Origin: CAZCWX01 sp964502465
GTDB lineage: Bacteria; Desulfobacterota; Binatia; Bin18
DNA: 36,801 nucleotides
Direction of reading: 5' to 3'
Assembly: GCA_964502465.1 (NCBI GenBank)
Contig: CAZCWX010000655.1
Location: 1-36,801, forward strand
Both the position numbers and the translations under genes were made by a program. The notes under the pieces are model-generated. The model did no database searches, was not told where the DNA came from, and saw nothing but the letters and a program-made list of their open reading frames with translations. Positions 15,358-24,606 of this stretch are shown in pieces (position 1 is the first letter of the stretch; every line of letters starts with the position of its first letter).

Positions 15358-15636
15358 TCAGAGCGGATTGATCGCTTTTTTCAAGACTGGACTCGGCTTA
15401 AAAGAGAGAACGCGGCGACCAGAAATGGTAATTTCTTCGCCGGTTTGGGGGTTACGCCCTTTGCGTGGGCGTTTGGCATTAATCACAAAATTGCCGAACC
15501 CAGAAATCTTGACTTTTTCGTTTTGTTCGAGGCGTCCTTTGATGATTTCAAAGATGGATTCCACGACATCTGTCGCCTCTTTCTTCGAAAAGCCAACCTT
15601 CTCGTAAATGCGTTCGACGATATCTGCCTTGGTCAT
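15358..15636 (-). CDS. ihfA: Integration host factor alpha subunit
   Basis: A 92-residue HU/IHF-family DNA-bending protein. It has the helical dimerisation region (MTKADIVERIYEKVGFSKKE), the GFGNF turn, and the beta-arm with the proline that intercalates at DNA kinks (RKGRNPQTGEEITI, then SGRRVLSFKPS). As a heterodimer with IhfB it bends DNA at promoters, including sigma54 promoters such as the one at 31454, and at recombination sites. The ATG at 15636 has GGAGGTG upstream; the longer start at 15672 is rejected because it adds a non-homologous stretch. It lies 36 bases after pheT in the normal pheST-ihfA order. Confidence 0.92.
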   Translation of the reverse strand: MTKADIVERIYEKVGFSKKEATDVVESIFEIIKGRLEQNEKVKISGFGNFVINAKRPRKGRNPQTGEEITISGRRVLSFKPSPVLKKAINPL

Positions 15637-15672
15637 ATGAACACCTCCACTCTCATCACCACGTCTCGGCAT

Positions 15673-18081
15673 TCACGTCCGTACCTCAACTTCGAGCGTT
15701 TGCACCAAGTGCGCAACGACTTGGGCATGCACGCTATTGACTTCCATAGCAGTCAAGGTGCGGTCCGGTGCTCTGTAGGAGATAGAATAGGCAAGGCTTT
15801 TTTTCTTTGCCGGAATTGCGTCTCCACGATACAGGTCAAACAAGCGGACATCCATAATCAATGGGTGGGCGAGTTCACTCACCGCTTCTATAACTGCCTG
15901 TGCAGGCAGCTCCTCATGCGCCACAATTGCAAGATCCCGTACAACCACAGGAAAACGAGGAAGAGGTTGATACCGGGTAACCGCATGAGCATAGTCAAGC
16001 AAGCTGGTGAAGTCAAGTTCAAAAATCCAGAGGGTGTCACTCAAACCGAGTTCGGCGCAGTGGGCCGGGTGGAGGGCGCCGGCAACCCCGATGGTAGTGT
16101 CGCTCACCGTCAAAGCCGCCGATTTTCCAGGATGAAGGAAAGAGATTTCACCTGCGCGAACCCAACGGGTCTGCGTCTCACAATGCAACTCCTGACACAA
16201 TGCCTCCACGATCCCTTTTAAATCGGTGAAATCGGCACTCTGGCTCTTCAATCCCAGGCCAATCACGGGTAATTCACCGAGCAATACCCCACTCAGGTTT
16301 ATCTGCTCTTGTTTGTGGTCAGCCAACAAAGAAATCCCTTTTGTATAGAAGACTTTTCCTAATTCGAAAGCGGCGACCCCACGTGCTCCCTGACGAACAT
16401 TATATTGGAGGGCGCGGATCAGATTGCTCAGCAAACTGATCCGCAACTCCGCATCTTCGGTAGAAAGGGGATTGACAATGGGAATGGCCGAAGATTCAGG
16501 AACAAGGCCAGGAAAGAGTTCATTGAAACGGGCCGAGGTAAAACTCAGGTTGATCATCTCTGCCAATCCCTGAGCCACCAGGCAGGTACGCACTCGCCTA
16601 CTCCAGAACCCTTCTTTGTCCCACCCAGCCCCTTGCAACTCTGCTTTGGGAAGCAGCGTCGGAATCGTGTCGTATCCCCGCAGTCGAGCGAGCTCTTCGA
16701 CAAGATCGGCCTCCTGAGTGAGATCAGAACGATGAGTTGGAACAGTAACTCGCCACGTCCCTCGTCGCTCTCGCTGCACCGTTGCTCCGAGTGTCCGCAG
16801 GCATCGTGCAATCTCCGCGTCTTCAACGACGGAACCAAGCAGAGCAGCCACTCGCTGTGCGCGCAAAGGAATGGCCGTACGGGCAAGGGGATGTGGGCGC
16901 TCGTCTATGACACCACGACTGACCTGTCCATCTGCTAGCTCAGTTAAAAGCTCCGCTGCACGGTCGAGGGCAAGCACAGTGCCCTCAGGGTCTACTCCGC
17001 GCTCAAAACGATATGAGGCTTCTGTGCGCAACCCCAATCGTCGCGCTGTGCGGCGGATGGTCTCGGGAATAAAATAGGCACTCTCCAGTAACACTTGTGT
17101 GGTCTGTTCGCGCACCTCGGAATTCTCTCCGCCCATAACCCCGGCAATGGCCACACCACCATCACGATCGCAGATGAGCAGATCATCAGGCACCAGGATG
17201 CGAGCTTGACCGTCCAACGTTCTGAGCGAAGCGGTATCCTGGGCCCGCCGCACGATGATTTCCGCTCCAGCTACAGTCTCAAGATCAAAGGCGTGTAATG
17301 GTTGGCCACGCTCAATCATCACATAATTCGTAATGTCAACAAGATTGTTCAGCGACCGGATACCAGCGGCTTCTAAACGCCAGCGCATCCAAACTGGCGA
17401 GAGTGAGACACGTACCCCGGTGATTACTCGCGCGGCGTAGCGAGGGCACAGGTCCGGGTCAGTAATCGTCACACGCGCCTGTTCGGTAATGGGAACGCCA
17501 CGTTCCCGCACTCGTGGTTTTCTCGCATGCAGAGTTGTCCCAGTGAGCGCAGCAATTTCCCTCGCAAGGCCAAGGACGCTGAGACAATCACCACGGTTCG
17601 GCGTGATCGCAATATCCAGAATGGTGTCTCGGAGGCCAAGGAATGGAAAGAGCAGTTCTCCCAATGGAGCGTCTGATGGCAAGAGCAACAATCCACTGTG
17701 ATCGTGAGAGAGGCCGAGTTCCGCTTCTGAGCACAGCATGCCACAGGACAGTTGGCCACGGATCTCAACACGTTCGACGTGCGTTCCTCCTGGCAACAGG
17801 GTTCCTTCCGACGCGAAGGCAACAGTATCACCTGGTTGCATGTTGGTCGCACCACACACGACGGGCACTGTCTCTCCTCCAGTCGTGACGTGGCAGACAA
17901 CGAGGTGATCCGCCTGCGGGTGCGACTCGATGTGGGTAATCCGGGCAATGCGTACAGGTTCGGCTCCCTGCTCACTGATGCCTTCAACCTCCAAACCTGC
18001 CAGGACAAGTCGCTCAGCCAGGTGGTCGAGGGACAGTTCGATAGGAACGAACTCACGAAGCCAGTTCAGGGTAACTTTCAT
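15673..18081 (-). CDS. pheT: Phenylalanyl-tRNA synthetase beta subunit
   Basis: An 802-residue subunit of the alpha2-beta2 enzyme that charges tRNA-Phe. In order: an N-terminal region (MKVTLNWLREFVPIEL), the EMAP/OB tRNA-binding domain near 40-150 (with CGATNMQPGDTVAFA), the B3/4 editing domain near 205-370, the B5 domain near 400-470, the catalytic-like core, and the FDX-ACB anticodon-binding domain at the end (PLPRFPVVVRDLAIVAHEEL). Length and order are those of a bacterial PheT. The ATG follows the pheS TAG with no gap, so translation is coupled. ihfA follows. Confidence 0.96.
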   Translation of the reverse strand: MKVTLNWLREFVPIELSLDHLAERLVLAGLEVEGISEQGAEPVRIARITHIESHPQADHLVVCHVTTGGETVPVVCGATNMQPGDTVAFASEGTLLPGGTHVERVEIRGQLSCGMLCSEAELGLSHDHSGLLLLPSDAPLGELLFPFLGLRDTILDIAITPNRGDCLSVLGLAREIAALTGTTLHARKPRVRERGVPITEQARVTITDPDLCPRYAARVITGVRVSLSPVWMRWRLEAAGIRSLNNLVDITNYVMIERGQPLHAFDLETVAGAEIIVRRAQDTASLRTLDGQARILVPDDLLICDRDGGVAIAGVMGGENSEVREQTTQVLLESAYFIPETIRRTARRLGLRTEASYRFERGVDPEGTVLALDRAAELLTELADGQVSRGVIDERPHPLARTAIPLRAQRVAALLGSVVEDAEIARCLRTLGATVQRERRGTWRVTVPTHRSDLTQEADLVEELARLRGYDTIPTLLPKAELQGAGWDKEGFWSRRVRTCLVAQGLAEMINLSFTSARFNELFPGLVPESSAIPIVNPLSTEDAELRISLLSNLIRALQYNVRQGARGVAAFELGKVFYTKGISLLADHKQEQINLSGVLLGELPVIGLGLKSQSADFTDLKGIVEALCQELHCETQTRWVRAGEISFLHPGKSAALTVSDTTIGVAGALHPAHCAELGLSDTLWIFELDFTSLLDYAHAVTRYQPLPRFPVVVRDLAIVAHEELPAQAVIEAVSELAHPLIMDVRLFDLYRGDAIPAKKKSLAYSISYRAPDRTLTAMEVNSVHAQVVAHLVQTLEVEVRT

Positions 18082-19104
18082 CTAAAACTGCCGTAAAAAC
18101 CGCAAGTCATTTTGGTAAAAGAGTCGAATATCGTCGATGCCATACCTGCGCATGGCGATCCGGTCGATGCCCATACCAAAGGCGAAACCTGATACTTCTT
18201 CAGGATCATAGCCTACCGCCCGAAACACATTGGCGTGAACCATACCCGACCCGAGGATTTCCATCCAGCCGCTTCCTTTGCATACCGCACACCCAACTCC
18301 CCTTCCTCCACACGTTGCGCACCCCATATCAACCTCGGCGCTTGGTTCAGTAAAAGGGAAATAACTTGGCCGAAAACGGACCGGCGTGTCTGGCCCAAAC
18401 ATGGTGCGGATGAAGGCCGTTAACACTCCTTTGAGGTGGGCAAAACAGATATCCTTGCCGACCATCAACCCTTCAAGTTGGACAAACATTGGTGAATGCG
18501 TCACATCGTCATCGCGACGGTAGACGGTTCCAGGAACAATGATTTGCACCGGAGGTTTCTGGCTCTCCATCACGCGGATCTGTACTGGTGACGTGTGAGT
18601 GCGCAGTACCATTTCCGTTCCCAGGAAAAAGGTGTCCTGCATATCACGCGCCGGGTGATCGGCCGGAATGTTGAGCGCGGCAAAGTTGTGATAGTCGTCC
18701 TCGACGTCAGGTCCCCGTGCGACGGAAAACCCCATTGTCGTAAAAATCTCAATGGTATCATCCAACGTTTGCAAAAGAGGATGGAAGGAACCTCGAGGGC
18801 GACGATTCCCAGGCAGCGTAATATCGATATACTCAGCCGCTAGGCTACGGGTCCGTTGCTCTTCTTCCCAGTGGGCACGAAGAGCCGAGAGACGTTCTTC
18901 AAGGAGAGTCTTTATCTGATTCGCCGCTTCGCCGACAATCCGACGTTGATCAGGAGGCAATCCGCCAAGCCCACGCAGGACTGCGGTCAACTCTCCTTTG
19001 CGCCCGAGAAACCGGACCCGTAGCGCCTCGATATCTGCCTCGTCCCGACAGGTATCGAGTGCTGCCTGCACTTCCTCACGGATATGGATGAGTTCATTTT
19101 CCAT
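18082..19104 (-). CDS. pheS: Phenylalanyl-tRNA synthetase alpha subunit
   Basis: The 340-residue class II catalytic subunit. It has an N-terminal coiled coil (about 1-90), motif 2 with TVYRRDDDVTHSPMFVQLEG, and motif 3 in FAFGMGIDRIAMRRYGI. A small insertion, CATCGGRGVGCAVCKGSG near 270, has four cysteines in two CxxC pairs and looks like a zinc knuckle found in some bacterial PheS proteins. The ATG lies after GAGGGA in a GGGAATTCCC palindrome; the 140-base gap to rplT contains an inverted repeat overlapping the rplT stop (CATAGGGG with CCCGCCTATG) but no U run. Confidence 0.96.
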   Translation of the reverse strand: MENELIHIREEVQAALDTCRDEADIEALRVRFLGRKGELTAVLRGLGGLPPDQRRIVGEAANQIKTLLEERLSALRAHWEEEQRTRSLAAEYIDITLPGNRRPRGSFHPLLQTLDDTIEIFTTMGFSVARGPDVEDDYHNFAALNIPADHPARDMQDTFFLGTEMVLRTHTSPVQIRVMESQKPPVQIIVPGTVYRRDDDVTHSPMFVQLEGLMVGKDICFAHLKGVLTAFIRTMFGPDTPVRFRPSYFPFTEPSAEVDMGCATCGGRGVGCAVCKGSGWMEILGSGMVHANVFRAVGYDPEEVSGFAFGMGIDRIAMRRYGIDDIRLFYQNDLRFLRQF

Positions 19105-19244
19105 GGAACGGGGAATTCCCTCAGTACCTTACTAGGGCGCTGAGCGGCAGAACCGAGGCGAATAGGCGGATTGATGCGGGAGGCTACACGGAATCTTCGT
19201 TATAATTCTCCACTAACGGCTCATAGGCGGGTATGTAAACGCCC

Positions 19245-19613
19245 CTATGCCGCCGCCGCAACAACATGTTGCTTTGCTACATCCACCACAGCCGTAAATG
19301 CCTGGGGGTCATGCACTGCCAGCGCAGCCAGGATTTTTCTGTCGATCGCAATTTGCGCCTGGGCTAAAGCGTGAACCAGGCGGTTATAGTTTAGCCCATT
19401 CAGCCGAGCAGCCGCGTTGATGCGGGTGATCCATAGTTGCCGGAACATCCGTTTCTTCACCCGCCGGTCGCGGTACGCGTAACAGAGGCTGCGCTCGACT
19501 GTTTCCCGCGCCTGACGATACTGCCGGCGCCGGCCTCCAGTGAAGCCCTTGGCGAGCTTCATAATTTTTTTTCTCCGCCGTCTGGCTTTGAATCCTCTTT
19601 TTGCTCGTGGCAT
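19245..19613 (-). CDS. rplT: 50S ribosomal protein L20
   Basis: A 122-residue rRNA-binding protein essential for early assembly of the large subunit, and in many bacteria the translational repressor of rpmI-rplT. The N-terminal basic extension (MPRAKRGFKARRRRKKIMKLAKG) and the globular part ending in DVAKQHVVAAAA are typical. It follows rpmI by 22 bases. No L20-binding pseudoknot can be recognised by eye in the leader of infC or rpmI. Confidence 0.97.
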   Translation of the reverse strand: MPRAKRGFKARRRRKKIMKLAKGFTGGRRRQYRQARETVERSLCYAYRDRRVKKRMFRQLWITRINAAARLNGLNYNRLVHALAQAQIAIDRKILAALAVHDPQAFTAVVDVAKQHVVAAAA

Positions 19614-19635
19614 GCAGGCGTCTCCTCAGTCCTCC

Positions 19636-19833
19636 CTACAGATAGGGGATCAATCGTTTAATAGCTTTCTGATCGACAGCCGCCACTAGAGTAGGATGGC
19701 GGAGGCGGCGTTTTTGCTTACGGGTTTTTGTTGAGAGAATGTGTCGTAAATACCCACGGCGGCGCCGTACTTTTCCAGTGGCAGTGAGTTTGAACCGCTT
19801 GGCCGCGCCGCGGCGAGTTTTTATCTTTGGCAT
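19636..19833 (-). CDS. rpmI: 50S ribosomal protein L35
   Basis: A 65-residue basic protein, MPKIKTRRGAAKRFKLTATG to the end IKRLIPYL, the L35 pattern along its whole length. It lies five bases after the infC stop, with CGAGGTAAAACAT before the ATG, and precedes rplT. It acts in the large ribosomal subunit. Confidence 0.97.
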   Translation of the reverse strand: MPKIKTRRGAAKRFKLTATGKVRRRRGYLRHILSTKTRKQKRRLRHPTLVAAVDQKAIKRLIPYL

Positions 19834-19838
19834 ATGTT

Positions 19839-20347
<509 letters not shown>

Positions 20348-20351
<4 letters not shown>

Positions 20352-22261
20352 GACACACCTCCTGGCCCACACTCCGCAGTAAGGCGGGAAATAAATTCCT
20401 CAACACGTAATGGAGGAATCTTCTCTCCTTTACGTCCCCTCGGAGCCACTGTTGCTGTGCTCACTTCTTTGTCACCAATGACCATCATATACGGAACTTT
20501 TTGCACTTCTGCTTCGCGTACTTTGAACCCAAGCTTTTCGTTGCGCAAGTCAAGCTCAACGCGAAATCCGGCCTGTATCAATTTCTCGGCAACGTGACGA
20601 GCGTATGCTTCCTGGCTGTCAGTTATATTCAGGATCTTGATTTGTACTGGCGCAAGCCATAAAGGCAGATTTCCTCCACAATGCTCAAGGAGGATAGCGA
20701 TAAAGCGTTCAATTGAGCCCAGCACTGCTCTATGCAACATGACAGGGGTCGCTTCATACCCCTCAGGTGTCACGTATTTGAGTCCGAACCGCTCAGGCAT
20801 AGCACAGTCAATCTGCACCGTCGCCAGTGTCCATGACCGTTCAAGGACATCGCGGAAGTCGAAGCCGATCTTTGGACCATAAAACGCACCCTCGCCTGGG
20901 AGCACTGTCACTTCGTAGCCTGCTTGCTCAAGTGCACGCCGGAGTGCCGCCTCAGCAGCCTCCCAAAGTTCAAGGCGACCCAGAAACTTTTCGGGCCGCG
21001 TCTGCAGAGTAACCTCGATCTGATCGAATCCAAAAGCGCTATAGACCTCTCTGGTCATAGCAATGAAACTTTCAAGCTCAGCATCGAGCTGCTCTGAGGT
21101 GCAGTAAATATGGGCGTCATCTTGGGCCATTGAGCGAACGCGCGTCAAGCCAGAAAGCGTGCCTGACGGTTCGAATCGATGAAGACGGCTAAAATCTGCA
21201 TAGCGAATAGGCAGGTCACGATAGGAGTGCTTGCGTGTGGCAAAGAGGTAGCAATGGCCCGGGCAGTTCATGGGCTTGACGCCATACTCCTCACTGTTAA
21301 CGGATATGAGAAACATGTCGTCGTGGAAGGCTTCATAATGCCCCGAGGTCTTCCATAAATCAGTCTTGTAAATGAGCGGTGTGATGACCTCGGTGTATCC
21401 GTAACGGCGGTACAGGCTCCGTATGTATTGAACAAGAGTATTGTAAACAATGGCGCCTTTTGGGTGGAAGAATGGCGAGCCCGGTGCAATCGGGTGGAGC
21501 GAAAAGAGGTCTAATGCTTGACCGATCCGCCGATGGTCACGTAGTTTCGCCTCCTCTAGACGCTTCAGGTATGCCTCAAGATCTTTTGCGCTGGCCCATG
21601 CGGTACCGTAAATACGCTGGAGCGTTTCATTCCGTTCATCCCCACGCCAGTACGCTCCAGCAACGCTCGTCAACTTAAAAGCTGAAATATAGCCGGTTGA
21701 AGGTACATGGGGGCCACGGCAGAGGTCTATGAATTCTCCCTGACGATATAGCGAAACCGTGTCATCAGGTATGCCTTTGATGATTTCGACTTTGTAGTGC
21801 TCGCCCATGTCGCGAAACAGGCGAATTGCATCCTCACGAGCAACTTCCTCGCGCGTAACCGTGAGATTCTCTGCGACAATGATGCGCATCATCTCCTCGA
21901 TGCGTTCGAGGTCCTCCGGAGCAAAGGCCCGTTCGTACTTAAAGTCATAATAAAAACCATTCTCAATCACCGGGCCAATAGTGATTTGCACGCTCGGAAA
22001 CAGCCGTTTGACCGCTTGAGCCATCAGGTGTGCGCTCGAGTGACGGATGATCTCCAGGCCTTCGGCTGAAACAGGCAGCACAGGAAGGATCTCACAGTCA
22101 GTCAGCAACGGACGAGATAAGTCGATGACTTTCCCCTTCACTCGCGCGGCAATGGCAGGAGAAGTCAAGGGAAAGATTTCCCGTGGCGAAGTCCCAACCG
22201 GGGCTGTCCGTTTATCCCCTTCTGCTAAGGCGACGGTAATGATGTTGGTTTGTGTGCTCAT
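20348..22261 (-). CDS. thrS: Threonyl-tRNA synthetase
   Basis: A 637-residue class II synthetase. The TGS domain is residues 1-65, the editing domain follows with the HxxxH pair in HSSAHLMAQAV (73-83) and the CRGPHVPSTG loop near 182, then the catalytic core with MNCPGHC near 335, and the C-terminal anticodon-binding domain starting about 535. It has all the parts of full-length bacterial ThrRS, including editing. The ATG is 8 bases after a terminator-like hairpin and has no ribosome binding site of its own; the only purine tract, aagggaag, is in the hairpin loop. It begins the thrS-infC-rpmI-rplT-pheST-ihfA-merR block. Confidence 0.96.
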
Positions 22262-22263
22262 AG

Positions 22264-22301
22264 AAAAATGAAGAAAGGCATCTTCCCTTGATGCCCTTCT
22301 T
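22264..22301 (-). terminator. Terminator-like hairpin in the thrS leader
   Basis: In the minus-strand RNA the arms AAGAAGGGCATC (22301-22290) and GATGCCTTTCTT (22282-22271) form 12 pairs, one of them G-U, around a seven-base loop, followed by CAUUUUUC. The thrS ATG is directly after. The simple reading is the terminator of the tRNA-Val transcript; because thrS has no other leader, it could also be an attenuator that controls the whole translation operon. The loop contains AAGGGAA, the only Shine-Dalgarno-like tract for thrS. Confidence 0.65.
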
Positions 22302-22370
22302 TCGTTGTTCTTCGTGATGGCGGGTGTCGTACTGATTTCGTTTATCCGTTTCGTCTCTTTACTCTTGGAA

Positions 22371-22442
22371 TAGGCACGGGCGGAATTGAACCGCCGACCC
22401 CTTCCGTGTCAAGGAAGTGCTCTCCCTCTGAGCTACGTGCCT
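22371..22442 (-). tRNA. tRNA-Val (GAC)
   Basis: The minus strand folds as a complete cloverleaf: acceptor AGGCACG with CGTGCCT, D arm GCTC with GAGC, anticodon stem CTTCC with GGAAG and loop TTGACAC (anticodon GAC, reading GUC), T arm GGCGG with CCGCC, discriminator A. The 3' CCA is not encoded. It stands between rplI and thrS on the same strand. Confidence 0.95.
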
Positions 22443-22514
22443 GCCATCTCTAATCCATTGCGAACTTTTTCTGCTGGGGTACCAATTTTCCTGGTGAGTG
22501 TCAAGGAAAATTGC

Positions 22515-22961
22515 TTACGATTCGCGTACAACCTGAACGGTGACATTGCCACGCACGCCGCCGGTGAGGTGCACTGGCACCGTATAGGTGCCCAACTGTT
22601 TGATCGGCTCTGCCAATACTATTTTCCGTCGATCTACTGCCAGCCCCTGAGCGGTGAGCGCCTTCTCGATATCAAGGTTCGTTACTGAACCGAAGAGTCG
22701 GTCCTCTTCTCCGGCGCGCGCCTGAATAACCACGGTGACTGCGGCAAGCCGGTCGTTTAAGGCCAGCGCCTGACGTTGCTCTCGCTCTCGCTTTGCTGTG
22801 GCCTGGCGTTTTTGGTGCTCTAACACGTGGATGTTGCGCCGGTTTGCTTCAACTGCCATGCCTCTCGGGAGCAAGTAATTCCGAGCATACCCATCCCGCA
22901 CCTTGACCACCTCACCAATGGCACCAAGGTTTGCGACATCTTCTTGCAAAATGACCTCCAT
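22515..22961 (-). CDS. rplI: 50S ribosomal protein L9
   Basis: A 148-residue two-domain rRNA-binding protein joined by a long helix. The N-domain shows VILQEDVANLGAIGEVVKV and GYARNYLLPRGMAVEA; the C-domain contains FGSVTNLDIEKAL. The ATG at 22961 has GAAGGA before it. It follows rpsR by 94 bases in the rpsF-rpsR-rplI order, with no ssb between rpsF and rpsR. Confidence 0.96.
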   Translation of the reverse strand: MEVILQEDVANLGAIGEVVKVRDGYARNYLLPRGMAVEANRRNIHVLEHQKRQATAKREREQRQALALNDRLAAVTVVIQARAGEEDRLFGSVTNLDIEKALTAQGLAVDRRKIVLAEPIKQLGTYTVPVHLTGGVRGNVTVQVVRES

Positions 22962-23055
22962 AGGGATTCCTTCTTTACGCTAGCGCATCAGAAAACACAA
23001 GATTTCTTCTGGTTGTTATAGCAGGATCTCAGGGTTTTCGAGGTGCTTGCCCAAG

Positions 23056-23340
23056 TTAAATTCTCGTCGATGCATAGGGAAGGAGCGCGATTGCACGTGC
23101 CTGTTTGATGGAGGTCGTCAGTTTGCGCTGGTGCCAGGCACACGTGCCGGTGATGCGGCTTGGGATAATTTTCCCTCGTTCCGAAATAAAGTCCTCCAGA
23201 GTGCGTACTTCTTTGTAGTCGATGAACGCTCTCTTGTCTGCACAGAACCGGCACACCTTACGACGCAATCGACGCCGGGTGGGGAACTTATCATCGCTGG
23301 TTTGCCCTCGTCTGACTTTCCCTTTTTCTGCTCGCGGCAT
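23056..23340 (-). CDS. rpsR: 30S ribosomal protein S18
   Basis: A 94-residue protein of the small-subunit platform that binds as a heterodimer with S6. KVCRFCADKRAFIDYKEVRTLEDF and RGKIIPSRITGTCAWHQRK are typical; the cysteines in CRFC and TC may hold zinc. The N-terminal tail (MPRAEKGKVRRGQTSD) is longer than in E. coli. A long hairpin stands in the gap between rpsF and this gene. Confidence 0.96.
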   Translation of the reverse strand: MPRAEKGKVRRGQTSDDKFPTRRRLRRKVCRFCADKRAFIDYKEVRTLEDFISERGKIIPSRITGTCAWHQRKLTTSIKQARAIALLPYASTRI

Positions 23341-23409
23341 ATGATTATCCTATTGTATATCGATTGAATACTACGCGCTTCGCTCCAGATTTTCGACGCG
23401 TTCTTCTCT

Positions 23410-23453
23410 CCCTGAGTAAACGACTGGCATGACTATTACGGATTTACTCAGGG
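23410..23453 (-). promoter_or_regulatory. Hairpin between rpsF and rpsR
   Basis: Perfect 11-bp inverted arms, CCCTGAGTAAA (23453-23443 in the RNA) and TTTACTCAGGG (23420-23410), enclose 22 bases; with one bulge the stem extends by another three or four pairs. No U run follows, so it is not a classic terminator. The place, between the genes for S6 and S18, and a CCG in the loop recall the S6:S18-binding leader element known upstream of rpsF, but I cannot confirm that structure by eye. Confidence 0.5.
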
Positions 23454-23459
23454 GAGGGT

Positions 23460-23825
23460 TCACTGTTCTTCTGTACTTGTCTCACTCATGACCGAAGGGG
23501 CAGGGGCAGGCTCTTGGGCAGCTTGAAGTGTGATTGGAGGAGCGGTCTGAACCACAGAAAGGAACCGCAGTACATCCTCGCTGAGTCTGAGATTGCGTTC
23601 TAGTTCCTTGAGAGCCGAAGCCGGAGCGTCATACTCAAGGCGGATATAATATCCTCTGTTTTGCTTTCTGACTCGGAACGCGAGTTCGCGCACGCCCCAC
23701 TCTTCCACCTGTGACACCACTCCCTTCGCCTCCTCAACGATTTTCTGCATCCACGCGTTGATTTCTTTCACTCGAGCTTCCGCTAATTCAGGGTGCAGTA
23801 CACAGAGGGTCTCGTAATTCGGCAT
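23460..23825 (-). CDS. rpsF: 30S ribosomal protein S6
   Basis: A 121-residue protein: YETLCVLHPELAEARVKEI at the start, EWGVRELAFRVRKQNRGYY in the RNA-binding beta sheet, then a tail rich in Ala, Pro and Glu. It pairs with S18. The ATG at 23825 has GGAGGA seven bases before it. First gene of rpsF-rpsR-rplI; pth lies 50 bases upstream on the same strand and may be co-transcribed. Confidence 0.96.
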   Translation of the reverse strand: MPNYETLCVLHPELAEARVKEINAWMQKIVEEAKGVVSQVEEWGVRELAFRVRKQNRGYYIRLEYDAPASALKELERNLRLSEDVLRFLSVVQTAPPITLQAAQEPAPAPSVMSETSTEEQ

Positions 23826-23875
23826 GCAATCCTCCAGATCATATCATTCATGCTATACAAGCCTCACAAGGCGTC

Positions 23876-24445
23876 TCACTCCGCAATGTTAAAAAGAGCC
23901 ATTGCCTTTTCAACGCCATCAACAAGGAGCATTTCAACCGCTTCAGCCGCCTGATCCGTTGCTGGGAGAATAAACGCTTCTTCCGAACGAGTAAAGGGCT
24001 GTAACACATAATCAGCCGAGCTTTGTTGGCCAGGTGGACGGCCAATACCAAGCTTCACCCGCACAAAATCTTTGCTTCCGAACGCCTCGATCACCGAGGC
24101 CACCCCACGATTCCCCCCTGCTCCGCCGCCACCGCGTTTTATCCGCACCCGGCCCAGTGGTAAGTCTAAGTCATCGTGGACAATAATAAAGTCGGACCCA
24201 CCGAGGCGGTAGAAATCACGAACTCCTCCCACGGCCTCACCACTGCGATTCATATAGGTTTGTGGCTGAACAAGGAGGATCTTTTCACCATGCCAGAACC
24301 CCTCTCCAGTAAGAGCGAGGAAAGCGCGACGGGAGAGTTGCACACCCCACCGTTCTGCTAGTCGCTCCACAACCCAGAAACCGACATTGTGGCGTGTTTT
24401 CTGATATTCACGGCCTGGATTTCCCAAGCCAACAATCACACGCAC
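23876..24445 (-). CDS. pth: Peptidyl-tRNA hydrolase
   Basis: A 189-residue cytoplasmic esterase that releases tRNA from abandoned peptidyl-tRNA. The pattern VGLGNPGREYQKTRHNVGFW (5-24) contains the catalytic histidine at 20; TYMNRSGEAV supplies the conserved asparagine, and VHDDLDLPLGRVRIKRGGG has the aspartate partner. The start is GTG at 24445, with TTGAGG upstream. The rplY-pth pairing is common; the 161-base spacer before it is mostly the heptamer repeat at 24486-24603. Confidence 0.95.
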   Translation of the reverse strand: MRVIVGLGNPGREYQKTRHNVGFWVVERLAERWGVQLSRRAFLALTGEGFWHGEKILLVQPQTYMNRSGEAVGGVRDFYRLGGSDFIIVHDDLDLPLGRVRIKRGGGGAGGNRGVASVIEAFGSKDFVRVKLGIGRPPGQQSSADYVLQPFTRSEEAFILPATDQAAEAVEMLLVDGVEKAMALFNIAE

Positions 24446-24485
24446 CCGGTTGCCTCAAGAAAAGACGGTTCGCTTTCAGCACAAA

Positions 24486-24603
24486 GGGGAAAGGCTTAAG
24501 GTTGTAGGCTAAAGGCTACAGGGAGAGGCTCCTACAGCCTGTGGTCTGTAGCTTTCCATATTCCATATAAGGTTGATCGCTGATGGCTGACAGCTGATTC
24601 CTT
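24486..24603. repeat. 7-bp periodic repeat tract, rplY-pth spacer
   Basis: From 24486 units of seven bases run in register: GGGGAAA, GGCTTAA, then GGTTGTA, GGCTAAA, GGCTACA and related units, followed by an inverted set (ACAGCCT, GTGGTCT) and, at 24574-24600, CGCTGAT, GGCTGAC and AGCTGAT. The unit consensus is close to GGCTNNA. The tract ends six bases before the rplY stop codon. Confidence 0.75.
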
Positions 24604-24606
24604 CTC

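Noticed and set aside
15313..16221. 302-codon plus-strand frame
   Set aside because: Antisense to ihfA and the end of pheT, with no motif.
22262..22370. T-box riboswitch before thrS
   Set aside because: The gap is only about 110 bases and lacks a T-box sequence or specifier loop; a plain hairpin is all that is seen.
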